Shown: positions 1 to 8,295 of the stretch, piece by piece
Layout of the letters: each line of letters begins with the position of its first letter
How positions within the stretch are numbered: position 1 is the stretch's first letter
Assembly: GCF_000411255.1 (NCBI RefSeq)
Contig: NZ_KE150412.1
Span: 487,609-551,608 of the forward strand
From: Paenibacillus sp. HGH0039
GTDB taxonomy: Bacteria > Bacillota > Bacilli > Paenibacillales > NBRC-103111
DNA: 64,000 nucleotides
Reading direction: 5' to 3'
Program-made: the position numbers and the translations under genes
Notes under the pieces: generated by a model
What the model saw: only the letters and a program-made list of their open reading frames with translations
Told to the model about the DNA's origin: nothing
The model's database searches: none

Positions 1-46
1 CCTCAATCCGATGAAACTGGGGCAGTAAAAAGGCAATGAGCTTCAA
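1..46 (-). CDS. 5' end of a WbsX-like / GH99-like glycosyltransferase (partial)
   Basis: Only the first 15 codons lie in the window; the gene runs off the left edge. A TTG start at 46 is preceded by AAGGAGG with eight bases of spacing. The peptide begins MKLIAFLLPQFHRIE, resembling the start of WbsX-type glycosyltransferase/GH99-like proteins (KIIAFYLPQFHPIPEN...). It lies 52 bases downstream of the CgeB-like gene on the same strand and is probably co-transcribed with it. The identity is inferred from a very short stretch. Confidence 0.55.
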   Translation of the reverse strand, partial: MKLIAFLLPQFHRIE

Positions 47-98
47 TGCCTATCCCTCCTTGTTGAATAAGAACGCACCCCGGATGTCCTCCGCCGGT

Positions 99-1184
99 TC
101 AGTCGAATACAAGGTCCAGCAGTTGTATGCCTTTTTGAAGAAAAGAATGATTGTACTTGTTGTCGGCCAGAGCTCTCGAAGCGGCGAGCCGCCGGTGATC
201 GACGTTTTCCCGGTAATACAGAAATTTATCCGCAAACTCATCCTGCGTCTGAAAGGTGACCCAGTCCCCCGCTTCCAAAAAGGGCGTCAATTCGGAGTGC
301 TGCTGGATGAGCTGAAACGCGCCGCAGGCCGCCACTTCCAGCGTCTGCATGAGGGAACCGCTGCAGTTGATCACGATGCGGGCTCCGTTGTAATAAGGCG
401 CCAAATCTTCATCCGGCGGAATAATAATCAGAGAGGGGAACGTTTCCCAGCCTCTTCCGCATGCCCTAACCTTCTCATCGGCCGGTAAGTCCGAAAAGGC
501 GAACGAATACAGAATGCTTTTGGGCTCGGCGTCACCGATCAGCAACAGATCGGATTTATAGCGGTCCTCGACCGGTCTCGGAAAATACATGCCGGTATCG
601 GAGGCGTAGGGCAGACAAACGCAGTTTCGGCATTGTAACGCCCGGTAAACGGGGATGTGGGCCATTTTCTGAGTAAGGATATAATCGAACAAAGAAACCG
701 TCCGCGAATCCAAATCGAACGGCTTCTCTTTGTCGGACAGCCAGAGCACCTTACGAACCGGTGTGTTTTTCAAGGCGTACGTACTTTCATCGGAGAACGG
801 CTCTTCCCCGCCTATAATCAGAATCAGGTCAAGGTCCGGCCGGTTTAGCTGCTCCGCCATAGGCTGGGTGTATTTGATTGTCGTCACATTTCTCGCCAAA
901 TGCCTCAACTGCTCTTCAAGCAGTATCTCGTTCGGTGCGCCCGGCATAGGGTGGTCGGGTGCAACAAGAAGCAGGTTCATCCGCTTGTAAGGCCGTTTTT
1001 TAGTGATCTCCCGGCTCTGGACATCCCGCGGCAGCGGCAACTCGTTCCGAGTACCGGGCCGGTTAACGGACATCGTGTGTTTGAGCGGCTGAGGCTTCTT
1101 GTTTAACGGTTTTTTCACATCATTTAAAATCCATTTATTTTGCGCCTGTTTGGAAGGGGATTTCTTCTTGATCGTTTTTTTCAT
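99..1184 (-). CDS. CgeB-family glycosyltransferase (spore maturation type)
   Basis: About 361 residues. A Lys/Gln-rich N-terminus (MKKTIKKKSPSK) is followed by a two-lobed transferase-like fold. The C-terminal third carries the CgeB/DUF3880 pattern (SGSLMQTLEVAACGAF, then a TPFLEAGDWVTF segment), which in the family contacts the sugar nucleotide. CgeB proteins act late in sporulation on the outer spore surface and are thought to transfer sugars. An open frame extends to 1328, but the ATG at 1184 has an AGGAG just upstream. A WbsX-like gene follows on the same strand and a repeat protein is transcribed divergently, which suggests a surface-glycan cluster. The acceptor is unknown. Confidence 0.75.
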   Translation of the reverse strand: MKKTIKKKSPSKQAQNKWILNDVKKPLNKKPQPLKHTMSVNRPGTRNELPLPRDVQSREITKKRPYKRMNLLLVAPDHPMPGAPNEILLEEQLRHLARNVTTIKYTQPMAEQLNRPDLDLILIIGGEEPFSDESTYALKNTPVRKVLWLSDKEKPFDLDSRTVSLFDYILTQKMAHIPVYRALQCRNCVCLPYASDTGMYFPRPVEDRYKSDLLLIGDAEPKSILYSFAFSDLPADEKVRACGRGWETFPSLIIIPPDEDLAPYYNGARIVINCSGSLMQTLEVAACGAFQLIQQHSELTPFLEAGDWVTFQTQDEFADKFLYYRENVDHRRLAASRALADNKYNHSFLQKGIQLLDLVFD

Positions 1185-1416
1185 GCTGCTCCTCATTTCC
1201 GCATAGTCCTCGGATAGCGACAACGTCCGTTTCAAGGGGGCTTTTAAGCTAGCATATGCACAGGTAAAATCATTTGATTTAGTGTGTTTATCCCAAATTG
1301 ATAGGCAGTTGAACAAAAAAAAGCTCATTTCAGTGATTTAGGCGCTTTTTCGGCCGAAAATGTGTCAACAGATCATATCTTCTTGATAGTTGTCCTCATA
1401 GAATGAGATATACCAA

Positions 1417-1836
1417 TTGAAAGAGAGTGTGATAGATTTGCCGACATTCGATAACGTACAGGTGACAGGCAGTCAGACAATCGGACAGGATCTTCAGGTG
1501 AACGGCAATGAGACAGTCGGTTCGCATCTGAACGTGAATGGAAATCAGACAATCGCCGGCAGTCTGCAGGTGAACGGCAGCGAAACGGTCTTAAACCACC
1601 TGGCTGCGGGCGGAACGATTACGGCCGGCGGAAGCATTCGTGCGGTCGCACAAGTGGGAGCGCTCAACCAGCCTACACTGCCGGTCAGTATTCCTTCCGT
1701 TCAACAGGTACGGTACTATAATCCCGGCGTTCTGAATCAGCCCGGGCTGCTGTTAACGGGTACGGACGGCCTGGCCTACGTCCTGTTCGTCGATGTGAGC
1801 AGCGGCACGCCCAGCCTAGCCATCCAGAAAGCTTAA
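1417..1836 (+). CDS. Ser/Thr/Asn-rich protein with five 12-residue repeats
   Basis: About 139 residues, no signal peptide. Residues 16-75 are five consecutive 12-residue units of the form V-N-G-x-x-T-[IV]-x-x-x-L-x, the last one degenerate. This is the pattern of a beta-solenoid stalk. The C-terminal 60 residues form a non-repetitive cap. The TTG at 1417 opens the frame; a second in-frame TTG at 1438 lies after AAAGAGAG and may be the real start. It is divergent from the CgeB-like gene. I do not recognise the family; a spore-surface fibre or glycosylation target is inference from context. Confidence 0.6.
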   Translation: MKESVIDLPTFDNVQVTGSQTIGQDLQVNGNETVGSHLNVNGNQTIAGSLQVNGSETVLNHLAAGGTITAGGSIRAVAQVGALNQPTLPVSIPSVQQVRYYNPGVLNQPGLLLTGTDGLAYVLFVDVSSGTPSLAIQKA

Positions 1837-1902
1837 AAACCGGTGGTCCGTTCCCGCCCTGCCCTTCCCGGCTGTTAGGATCTGAGCTGCCCCGGTTTCC
1901 TC

Positions 1903-1937
1903 AAAAAAAAGAAAGGCTGCCGTTTCCGGCAGCCTTT
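1903..1937 (-). terminator. Rho-independent terminator, possibly bidirectional
   Basis: An 11-bp stem (AAAGGCTGCCG / CGGCAGCCTTT) with a TTTC loop at 1912-1937. Eight A on the plus strand at 1903-1910 give a U tract on the minus strand. It ends the metallopeptidase transcript and may also stop the repeat-protein transcript. Confidence 0.85.
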
Positions 1938-1958
1938 ACCTATGAATCCCATCGGCGA

Positions 1959-3575
1959 TTAGTTAGGGAGTGTCGCCTGATATTCTGTCCAAAGCGTATT
2001 AACGTTCGTGCCCGTTAGCTCCTGGATTTTGCCTTCTGTCCAGTCCTGTCCGTCGAACGGGGTCAGGCTTGCATTCAGCTGGCGGATAAATCCGGGCTTT
2101 TTCGTGTCCTCGATCCAGCGGAAGAAATTGCCCGTCGTGCCGTAACCGTCCTGCCACGTTCCGCCCTTGGTCATGCTGTAACGGTCATGATAGCCGACTG
2201 CGAAGCGGATCGTATCCGCCAGACCCTCGACCATGTAGCTGACACCGCCGACGCTTTTGTCGGCATACCGGTTATCATCGTACTGGTAGCAGTGAGTCAG
2301 CTCGTGGTACAGTACGCCGAGAATTTCGTCACGCACCGATTTGTTCGGATCGTTCGCGATATCGCGCAGAAACCGGGAACTGAAACCGACCGTTTTCTGG
2401 ATGTGGTCGCCGGACGCCCAAGCCACTCCGGGAACGTCTTCGATCGTGACCTTGATTTTCTGCACGCCGCCCAGCAGCTCGCCGGGATTATTGTACAGCA
2501 GCTCGTTTACTTTGCGCACGATAACCCGGATATCATCCGTCGCGTTAGGCAATGCCTGGTCGAACAGTTGACCATTGCCTGCGGCGTCAAGATTTTGGAC
2601 CTCGATGACCGGGTTCACGGCATGCCACATGTCGTCCTTGCGCGAGAATTCGACTTCGGACAGCTGCAGGATACCCCCGCTGTGGTTTTGGAGATTATTC
2701 AGACGGTAATACTGGTAAGCGGTGTTGTTGCCGTTCAGAACGTAATGATTCCGCTGATGCCGGAGTCTGAACGATTCATTGCTCTTGGTATCCAGGCTTG
2801 TCCAGTTGGCGTTATCGTTAGAGCCCTGAAGCACCCAGCTTTTAGGATCGCGTTCGGCAAAGTCATTGGCGGCCGTCAGCGCGTAGCCGTCGATCGTAAC
2901 CGGCTTGCCGAAGTCGAATTTCAGCCAGCCCGTGGCATTGAATGTCAGCCATTTGGTCACGCTGGTTCCGTCTACCAGATTATCTTTGCCTTCGTTAGGC
3001 GTATTTTCAGCGCTGGCCGTAACGGTCGGCTTGATCGTGGTCCAGGTATCGACGGAGCCGTCGAATAATTTGATCTCCGAGATCTGGAGGATTCCGCCTG
3101 ACTGGTTTGTAATGCTGTCGAATTTAAAATATTTAAAAGAGGACGTGTTCGCAAACGAGTAGGATTTTGTCTGATTGCGGTATGTAAAAGCTTCATTTTG
3201 CCGGGTATCGAGTACGGTCCACGTCGATCCGTCATTGGAGCCTTTGAGAACCCAGCTTTTCGGGTCTCTTTCGGGAAAATCTTCAGCGGCCGTAATCGAG
3301 TAAGAGGTGACCGTCTTCGCGGTGTCGAGTTTGACTTGAATCCATCCTGTGGAACTGAACGTAAGCCATTTTGAATAAAGAGACTGGTCGAATGCGCTTT
3401 CCTTGGTCTGGGTCGGCGCATATTCGCCGCTTGCCGTTACGGAGCCTCCCGCCGCCACATTTTTGGGGGTAGTCGTAGACGTTGTTTGAGCCGCCTCTGC
3501 CGTAGATATACCGAAACCGCCGATCAAGCTCAGTCCCAGAAAAGCCGCTGCCGTCAGGTAAGTCAATTTTTTCAT
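1959..3575 (-). CDS. Secreted metallopeptidase: two F5/8C discoidin domains plus basic secretory protein domain
   Basis: About 538 residues from the ATG at 3575 (GGGAGA upstream); the open frame reaches 3656 but the signal peptide (MKKLTYLTAAAFLG...STAEA) begins here. Two related F5/8 type C domains (about residues 35-170 and 180-310) each contain a 'FPERDPKSWVLKGSND'-like strand and probably bind carbohydrate or cell wall. The C-terminal 220 residues match the basic secretory protein/peptidase family (PF04450), with the zinc motif YHELTHCYQY and downstream EGLADTIR. It is likely an extracellular protease. It is monocistronic, with a terminator just downstream. Confidence 0.85.
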   Translation of the reverse strand: MKKLTYLTAAAFLGLSLIGGFGISTAEAAQTTSTTTPKNVAAGGSVTASGEYAPTQTKESAFDQSLYSKWLTFSSTGWIQVKLDTAKTVTSYSITAAEDFPERDPKSWVLKGSNDGSTWTVLDTRQNEAFTYRNQTKSYSFANTSSFKYFKFDSITNQSGGILQISEIKLFDGSVDTWTTIKPTVTASAENTPNEGKDNLVDGTSVTKWLTFNATGWLKFDFGKPVTIDGYALTAANDFAERDPKSWVLQGSNDNANWTSLDTKSNESFRLRHQRNHYVLNGNNTAYQYYRLNNLQNHSGGILQLSEVEFSRKDDMWHAVNPVIEVQNLDAAGNGQLFDQALPNATDDIRVIVRKVNELLYNNPGELLGGVQKIKVTIEDVPGVAWASGDHIQKTVGFSSRFLRDIANDPNKSVRDEILGVLYHELTHCYQYDDNRYADKSVGGVSYMVEGLADTIRFAVGYHDRYSMTKGGTWQDGYGTTGNFFRWIEDTKKPGFIRQLNASLTPFDGQDWTEGKIQELTGTNVNTLWTEYQATLPN

Positions 3576-3764
3576 GGTTTTCTCCCATCCTTCTCTCTCG
3601 TTTTGGTCAAACCGAAATCCGGGGTTATCCGCGTCCGCCGGTAACTTTTTTATCACCTCTCTATTAAATCGGGTGGATTCTTCTTCATTTTAGCAGAAAT
3701 GTGTAATTTTTATCTATTGAGGTTTTTTATGCCTTTTCTAGCTGAACCTGAATTTATGCCAATT

Positions 3765-3794
3765 AAAAAGCCGTTTCCCGCAATAGGAAACGGC
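3765..3794 (-). terminator. Terminator of the monooxygenase operon
   Basis: A 9-bp stem GCCGTTTCC / GGAAACGGC (3770-3794) with a 7-base loop, followed on the minus strand by TTTTT. It lies 46 bases after the monooxygenase stop. Confidence 0.85.
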
Positions 3795-3840
3795 CTGCAG
3801 GAAGAATCGCCGTCAAATCCGCCGGAAACCGGCTCTCTCC

Positions 3841-5205
3841 CTATCCGTTCACGCCGACCTCCGCCGAACCGCGTTTGCTGAAATGCCCTGCTTCGGCCCG
3901 TTCGAGGCCCAAGTGATCCCGCAGCGTGGTTCCGTTGTATTCCGTACGGAAAAGGCCTCTGCGCTGAAGAATCGGAACCACCTCGTCGGTAAATGTCTCC
4001 AGGTCTCCCGGCAGGACCGGCCCCATGACATTGAACCCGTCGCATGCTTTCTCCCGGAACCACTGTTCCATGAGATCCGCAAGCTGCTCCGGTGTGCCGA
4101 CGAATTGCAAGTGTCCCCGGGCGCCCAGAATCCTCTGCCCCAGCTCCCGGATGGAAAGCCCCTCGGAACGGGCGGTATCCATAATAAGCTGGACGCGGCT
4201 TTTCATCCCGTTGGACTTCTCCACCGGATCGGGAATATCGGGCAGCGGGCCGTCCGGCGGGTAAGCCGACAGATCGTGGCTGACCATGCCGGACAGGGCC
4301 ATGACGGCCAGCTCGGTCGGGATAAGATCCGTCAGCTCCCGCTCTTTGCGCCGGGCTTCTTCCACTGTCGCTCCGAGAATCGGCGATATTCCCGGCATAA
4401 TTTTGAGGCTGCCCGGCTTTCTGCCTGCTCCGGACAACCTGCCGTTGACGGCGGCATAGAACGCTTTGGCCGCCTCCAGCGACTGCTGAGCGGTGAAAAT
4501 CACCTCGCCGTAACGGGAAGCGAACTCCTGGCCCTGCGGGGACGACCCCGCCTGGATCAGGACCGGATTCCCCTGGGGAGGGCGGGGAACATTCAGCGGT
4601 CCTTTGCTGGAGAACCATTTCCCCCGGTAGTCGACCGCCTTCACCTTGCCGGGATCGGCATAGATACCCGCTTCCCGGTCGAGCACCAGCGCGTCGTCGT
4701 CCCAGCTGTCCCAAAGCCGGGTGACCGCTTCGACGAATTCTTCGGCCATCTCGTAGCGAAGCGCATGATCGGGGTGCTTCGGCAGGCCGTAGTTGTGGGC
4801 TTCGATATCGAGCTGGGAGGTCACAATGTTCCAGCCCGCCCGCCCCTTGCTGATATAATCGAGCGACGCGAACTTCCGGGCTACATTGTAAGGATGATTG
4901 TAGGTCGTGGATACGGTCGCCGTAAGGCCGATCCGTTTCGTAACGGCGGCCAGAGCCGACAGCAGCGTTATGGGGTCCAGCATGCCCGAGGCCGCCCTAT
5001 CCACATGCTGCACATACAACAAATCCGCGAAAAAAATCATGTCGAACTTGCCGCGTTCGGCCGTTTCGGCAATGGAGCGGTACAGGTCGAAATCGTATAT
5101 CCCCTCCACCCCGGATTCCGGATGGCGCCAGCCCGCATGATGATGGCCGGCATAATAAATGAAAGCTCCCAGATGGAGCTGGTCCATGCGTTTAGACATT
5201 CGCAT
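3841..5205 (-). CDS. LLM-class FMN-dependent monooxygenase (NtaA/SnaA/DszA type)
   Basis: 454 residues, the usual family length. The N-terminus LHLGAFIYYAGHHHAGWRHP and the internal KGRAGWNIVTS and LIQAGSSPQG segments are diagnostic of the NtaA/SnaA/DszA/SoxA branch of flavin monooxygenases, which use FMNH2 from a partner reductase to cleave C-S or C-N bonds. No reductase gene is adjacent. GGAGG sits four bases before the ATG at 5205; the ATG at 5199 is ten bases away and equally plausible. It is the last gene of an operon with an ABC importer, so the substrate is probably an imported organosulfur compound or related molecule. Confidence 0.9.
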   Translation of the reverse strand: MRMSKRMDQLHLGAFIYYAGHHHAGWRHPESGVEGIYDFDLYRSIAETAERGKFDMIFFADLLYVQHVDRAASGMLDPITLLSALAAVTKRIGLTATVSTTYNHPYNVARKFASLDYISKGRAGWNIVTSQLDIEAHNYGLPKHPDHALRYEMAEEFVEAVTRLWDSWDDDALVLDREAGIYADPGKVKAVDYRGKWFSSKGPLNVPRPPQGNPVLIQAGSSPQGQEFASRYGEVIFTAQQSLEAAKAFYAAVNGRLSGAGRKPGSLKIMPGISPILGATVEEARRKERELTDLIPTELAVMALSGMVSHDLSAYPPDGPLPDIPDPVEKSNGMKSRVQLIMDTARSEGLSIRELGQRILGARGHLQFVGTPEQLADLMEQWFREKACDGFNVMGPVLPGDLETFTDEVVPILQRRGLFRTEYNGTTLRDHLGLERAEAGHFSKRGSAEVGVNG

Positions 5206-5233
5206 TCAACCTCCTCTAATTCAAATGTTTCGG

Positions 5234-6094
5234 TCAACCCTTGAACGTATCCCGCCAGCCCAGCCAACGTTTCTCCAGAGCGTGGACCGCGAGGTCCGAT
5301 AAAGAACCGACGCACGCGAACAGGATAATCCCGACGAATACGATATCCGTATTCGAATACGTCCGGGCATCCTCGATCATGTATCCGATGCCCGCGCTCG
5401 TCCCCATCAGTTCGGCGAAAACGAGTATGAGCCACGAAACGCCCATGGCCAGACGCAGACCCAGCAAAATGTGGGGCAGCGCGGAAGGGATAATGAGTTT
5501 CCTCAGCTGCTGGCTGCGCGAATACCGCAAAATGCGGGTCACCTCGTAGAGCTTGGAATCCACACCCCGGATTCCCGTGAACGTATTGAGGTAGACCGGG
5601 AAAAAAGCGGCCAGCGAAATCATCAGAATTTTGCTGAATTCCCCGATTCCGAACCACAGAATAAACAGCGGAATCAGCGCAAGCAGCGGCACCGTCCTCA
5701 GCATCTGGAGCGAAGGGTCCAGCGTCCGTTCGATCATTTTGCCGATTCCGGTGAACAGCCCGGTCAGAAGCCCGGTAAGCGCCCCAAGCAGAAAACCGCT
5801 TGCGGCCCGGATGAAGCTGACGCCGATATGCCGCAGCAGTTCGCCGCTCAGGCCCAGCTCGGCGAAGCGCCGGGCAATGGCCGAAGGCGTCGGCAGCTGC
5901 TCCTTGCCGACCAGTCCGCTCATACCGGCCGCCTGCCATACCGCCAGCAGGACGAACGGGACAAGCAGGCCGTGCATCCGGGACGGGAACACTCCGAGCC
6001 AGCCCAAGTCTTTGGCCGTCCTGCCGTAGGCGTTCGGAGCCGTTTTGCCCGAAAACGTTTTGGCAGCGCCTTTTGCGGATACGGATTTCGCCAT
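5234..6094 (-). CDS. ABC transporter permease, SsuC/TauC type (second copy)
   Basis: About 286 residues from the ATG at 6094, behind a GGGAGGGGGG purine run. Six hydrophobic segments and the permease/ATPase coupling loop (about residues 160-190: FTGIRGVDSKLYEVTRIL) are typical of BPD_transp_1 sulfonate/taurine/nitrate importers. It starts three bases after the upstream permease stop, so translation is probably coupled. It is a clear paralogue of that permease (both contain LQMLRT.P and ALxPLFILWFG-like strings), suggesting a heterodimeric channel. No ATPase gene is in the operon. Confidence 0.9.
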   Translation of the reverse strand: MAKSVSAKGAAKTFSGKTAPNAYGRTAKDLGWLGVFPSRMHGLLVPFVLLAVWQAAGMSGLVGKEQLPTPSAIARRFAELGLSGELLRHIGVSFIRAASGFLLGALTGLLTGLFTGIGKMIERTLDPSLQMLRTVPLLALIPLFILWFGIGEFSKILMISLAAFFPVYLNTFTGIRGVDSKLYEVTRILRYSRSQQLRKLIIPSALPHILLGLRLAMGVSWLILVFAELMGTSAGIGYMIEDARTYSNTDIVFVGIILFACVGSLSDLAVHALEKRWLGWRDTFKG

Positions 6095-6096
6095 GC

Positions 6097-6954
6097 TTAT
6101 CCCCCCTCCCCCCGGAAGCTGTCTCTCCAGCGGAGCAGCCTGCGCTCGGCCAGAAGCACAAGCGAGTCGGACAGCTTGCCCATCACCGCGAACATGATAA
6201 TCCCGACGAACATAACCGTCGTGAGCGACATGGACCGGGCATCGTTGATCATAAAACCGATGCCGGTGCTGGAGCCCATCATCTCGGCGACGACCAGCCC
6301 CAGCCATGCGACGCCGAGCGACAGCCGGGTGCCGAGCAGGATGTTAGGCAGGGAAGCGGGCAGAATCAGCTTGGCGATCATCTGAAAGCGACTGAACTCA
6401 AGCACCCGGGCGACATCGAACATTTTATTGTCCACAGAACGTATGCCCAGGAAGGTTTGAATGTAAAGCGGAAAAAAAGAACCTTTGGCTATGAGCAGGA
6501 GCTTGGATTCCTCCCCGAAGCCGAACCAGAGAATAAACAACGGCGCGATCGCCAGATGCGGCAGCGTGCGCAGCATTTGCAGCGTGGGATTCAGCAGTCT
6601 TTCCGCCTTGTGCGAAAATCCGACCCACAGCCCGGCCGCAAGTCCGAGGCCCCCTCCCAGCAGAAAACCGCACAGCACTCTCCATGTCGAGACTCCCAGA
6701 TTGCGCAACAGTTCCCCGCTTAGCAGCATCGCCCCGAATTCGCCGAGTATATCGGACGGGGCCGGCAGCAGGATGGGATTCAGCCACCCGGCGGAGCCGG
6801 CGATCTGCCATCCTGCAAGCAGACCGAGGGGAAGCAGAAGTCCGGTGAGCCGGTTAACCGCAAGAAGAGATTTCTTGCGTGATTTTCCGGCCGCCGGCGC
6901 ACTTCCGAACCGCTTGCCGGCCATAAGTTTGTTTCGGGTACTCGCCGAAAGCAT
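6097..6954 (-). CDS. ABC transporter permease, SsuC/TauC type (first copy)
   Basis: 285 residues. GAGAGG lies eight bases before the ATG at 6954. It has six membrane segments, an SsuC-type coupling loop (FLGIRSVDNKMFDVARVL) and a C-terminal EMMGSSTGIGFMINDAR block. It sits between the binding-protein gene (stop at 6978) and the second permease. Its similarity to the next gene along the whole length points to a tandem duplication. Confidence 0.9.
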   Translation of the reverse strand: MLSASTRNKLMAGKRFGSAPAAGKSRKKSLLAVNRLTGLLLPLGLLAGWQIAGSAGWLNPILLPAPSDILGEFGAMLLSGELLRNLGVSTWRVLCGFLLGGGLGLAAGLWVGFSHKAERLLNPTLQMLRTLPHLAIAPLFILWFGFGEESKLLLIAKGSFFPLYIQTFLGIRSVDNKMFDVARVLEFSRFQMIAKLILPASLPNILLGTRLSLGVAWLGLVVAEMMGSSTGIGFMINDARSMSLTTVMFVGIIMFAVMGKLSDSLVLLAERRLLRWRDSFRGEGG

Positions 6955-6977
6955 GTGCAGCGCCTCTCTTTCGGATC

Positions 6978-7997
6978 TTATTTGGCCGCAGAGGCCGCTT
7001 TAAGAGCCTCTTCGATAAAGGTGTTGTTTACGGCGTCCGCCACTTTGATCTTCTTGCGGATCGTTCCGGCCGACTCTTGAAAATCGGCCGTTTTCTGAAG
7101 CTCCGCAGCCGTAGCCTCACTGACCGGGATATTGATCGATTTCGAACGTGTCAGCATGCCGCCGACGACCGCTTCCGGGATTTTGTAATCCGCCGCATAC
7201 CGTTTCAGAACTTCCGCGGAGTTCTGTTCCTCCCACAGCCTCGCCTTCTCAAGGACGGACAAATAGACGGTGGCAAGCTCCGGATATTTATCCGCGATCT
7301 CTTTGCGCACGATGACAAAAGACGGGGCCAGAACGCCCAAAGTCTCGCCTTCGGCCAGCACTTTTCCTTTTCCCGTCAAGGTGTTGACGGTTATGTACGG
7401 GTCCCAGGCGGCCCAGGCATCGACCTTGCCTGAATCGAAGGCGGGCTGAGCTTCGTTCGGCTGCAGCTGGATGACCTGAACGTCCGCAGGGTTAACTCCG
7501 GCATCGTGCAATCCCCGGGTCAGCAGATTATAAGCGTTGCTGCCCTTCGTAACGGCAACCTTCTTGCCTTTCAAATCCCGGATATCCTTGAGCGGGCTGT
7601 CCGCCGGTACGATAATAGCCGTATTCCGCTTGCCGTCGAGTATCTGGGAAATAATCTGGAACTTGATTCCGGCCGCTTGGGCGGCGATGACCGGCAAATT
7701 GCCGAGGGAAGCGAAATCCAGTTTGTCCGAGGCCATCGCTTCCGTCATGGGCGGACCGCTTTGAAATTCCGCCCATTCGACTTTTACGCCAAGCGGTTCG
7801 TAGGCTTTCTCGAACCATTTCTCTTCCCTCGCTTTGGCGTACATGCCCCCGCTTCCCTGGACGCCCAGCTTAAGGGTAAGCCCCTTATAATCCGGCTTGC
7901 CTCCGTTTGCGGACGGGGACGCTTCGTCTTTCTTGGCGCAGCCGGCCGCGATCAGAACCGTTGCAAGCAAAAGCAGCGCCGTTGTCCATGTTTTCAT
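6978..7997 (-). CDS. ABC transporter substrate-binding lipoprotein, SsuA/NMT1 type
   Basis: 339 residues. The signal peptide ends in a lipobox (LIAAGC), so the protein is lipid-anchored outside the membrane. The body is an NMT1/SsuA-like fold: SGGMYAKAREEKWFEKAYE near residue 50, DFASLGNLPVIAAQAAG, and KGSNAYNLLTRGL. This clade binds aliphatic sulfonates, taurine or related anions. It is the first gene after the promoter at 8233-8262 and lies about 270 bases from it, leaving a long 5' leader. The exact ligand cannot be read from sequence. Confidence 0.9.
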   Translation of the reverse strand: MKTWTTALLLLATVLIAAGCAKKDEASPSANGGKPDYKGLTLKLGVQGSGGMYAKAREEKWFEKAYEPLGVKVEWAEFQSGPPMTEAMASDKLDFASLGNLPVIAAQAAGIKFQIISQILDGKRNTAIIVPADSPLKDIRDLKGKKVAVTKGSNAYNLLTRGLHDAGVNPADVQVIQLQPNEAQPAFDSGKVDAWAAWDPYITVNTLTGKGKVLAEGETLGVLAPSFVIVRKEIADKYPELATVYLSVLEKARLWEEQNSAEVLKRYAADYKIPEAVVGGMLTRSKSINIPVSEATAAELQKTADFQESAGTIRKKIKVADAVNNTFIEEALKAASAAK

Positions 7998-8186
7998 CCG
8001 TATCTCTCCTCCGTATGTCGCTCAAATTTGCGCCGATGCCAAAAACAACAAAACCGATCTTTTTAATTGGTTTTAAGAAATAAAAAATGGCCGCAGGACT
8101 ATAAGCAGGTTCGTTCCCCGCTTGTTTGCCTACCGCCAATCTCCAGCTGTCTGGTCGAATGCGTTAAAAGGTTTGGGTCTGAATTC

Positions 8187-8205
8187 GGTTGTTCGTTTCA
8201 CAACC
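8187..8205. promoter_or_regulatory. Inverted repeat in leader of the binding-protein operon
   Basis: GGTTGT / ACAACC around seven bases, about 20-40 bases past the predicted start site. It is a candidate operator for the adjacent TetR protein, or an RNA hairpin. Confidence 0.4.
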
Positions 8206-8232
8206 TGAATATTCATTCGGTTTGTTACCAGC

Positions 8233-8262
8233 ATTCTATCAGGCTGAAAAGAAGATTGTCAA
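8233..8262 (-). promoter_or_regulatory. Sigma-A-type promoter of the SBP-permease-monooxygenase operon
   Basis: On the minus strand TTGACA (8262-8257), an 18-base spacer, then TAGAAT (8238-8233). It lies between the TetR stop and the binding-protein gene. Confidence 0.75.
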
Positions 8263-8295
8263 CACTTTTTTCCTATCGGATAAATCGGAATTGAA

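Noticed and set aside
1397-1405. Sigma-K-type -10 (CATAnnnTG) upstream of the repeat protein; a similar one at 40996-41004 before the cotF-like gene
   Set aside because: Both have TG instead of TA at the end and no clear -35, so the match is too weak to report as promoters.
7998-8226. Riboswitch in the long leader of the binding-protein operon
   Set aside because: I looked for S-box, T-box and related patterns and found none; there is no terminator in the leader.
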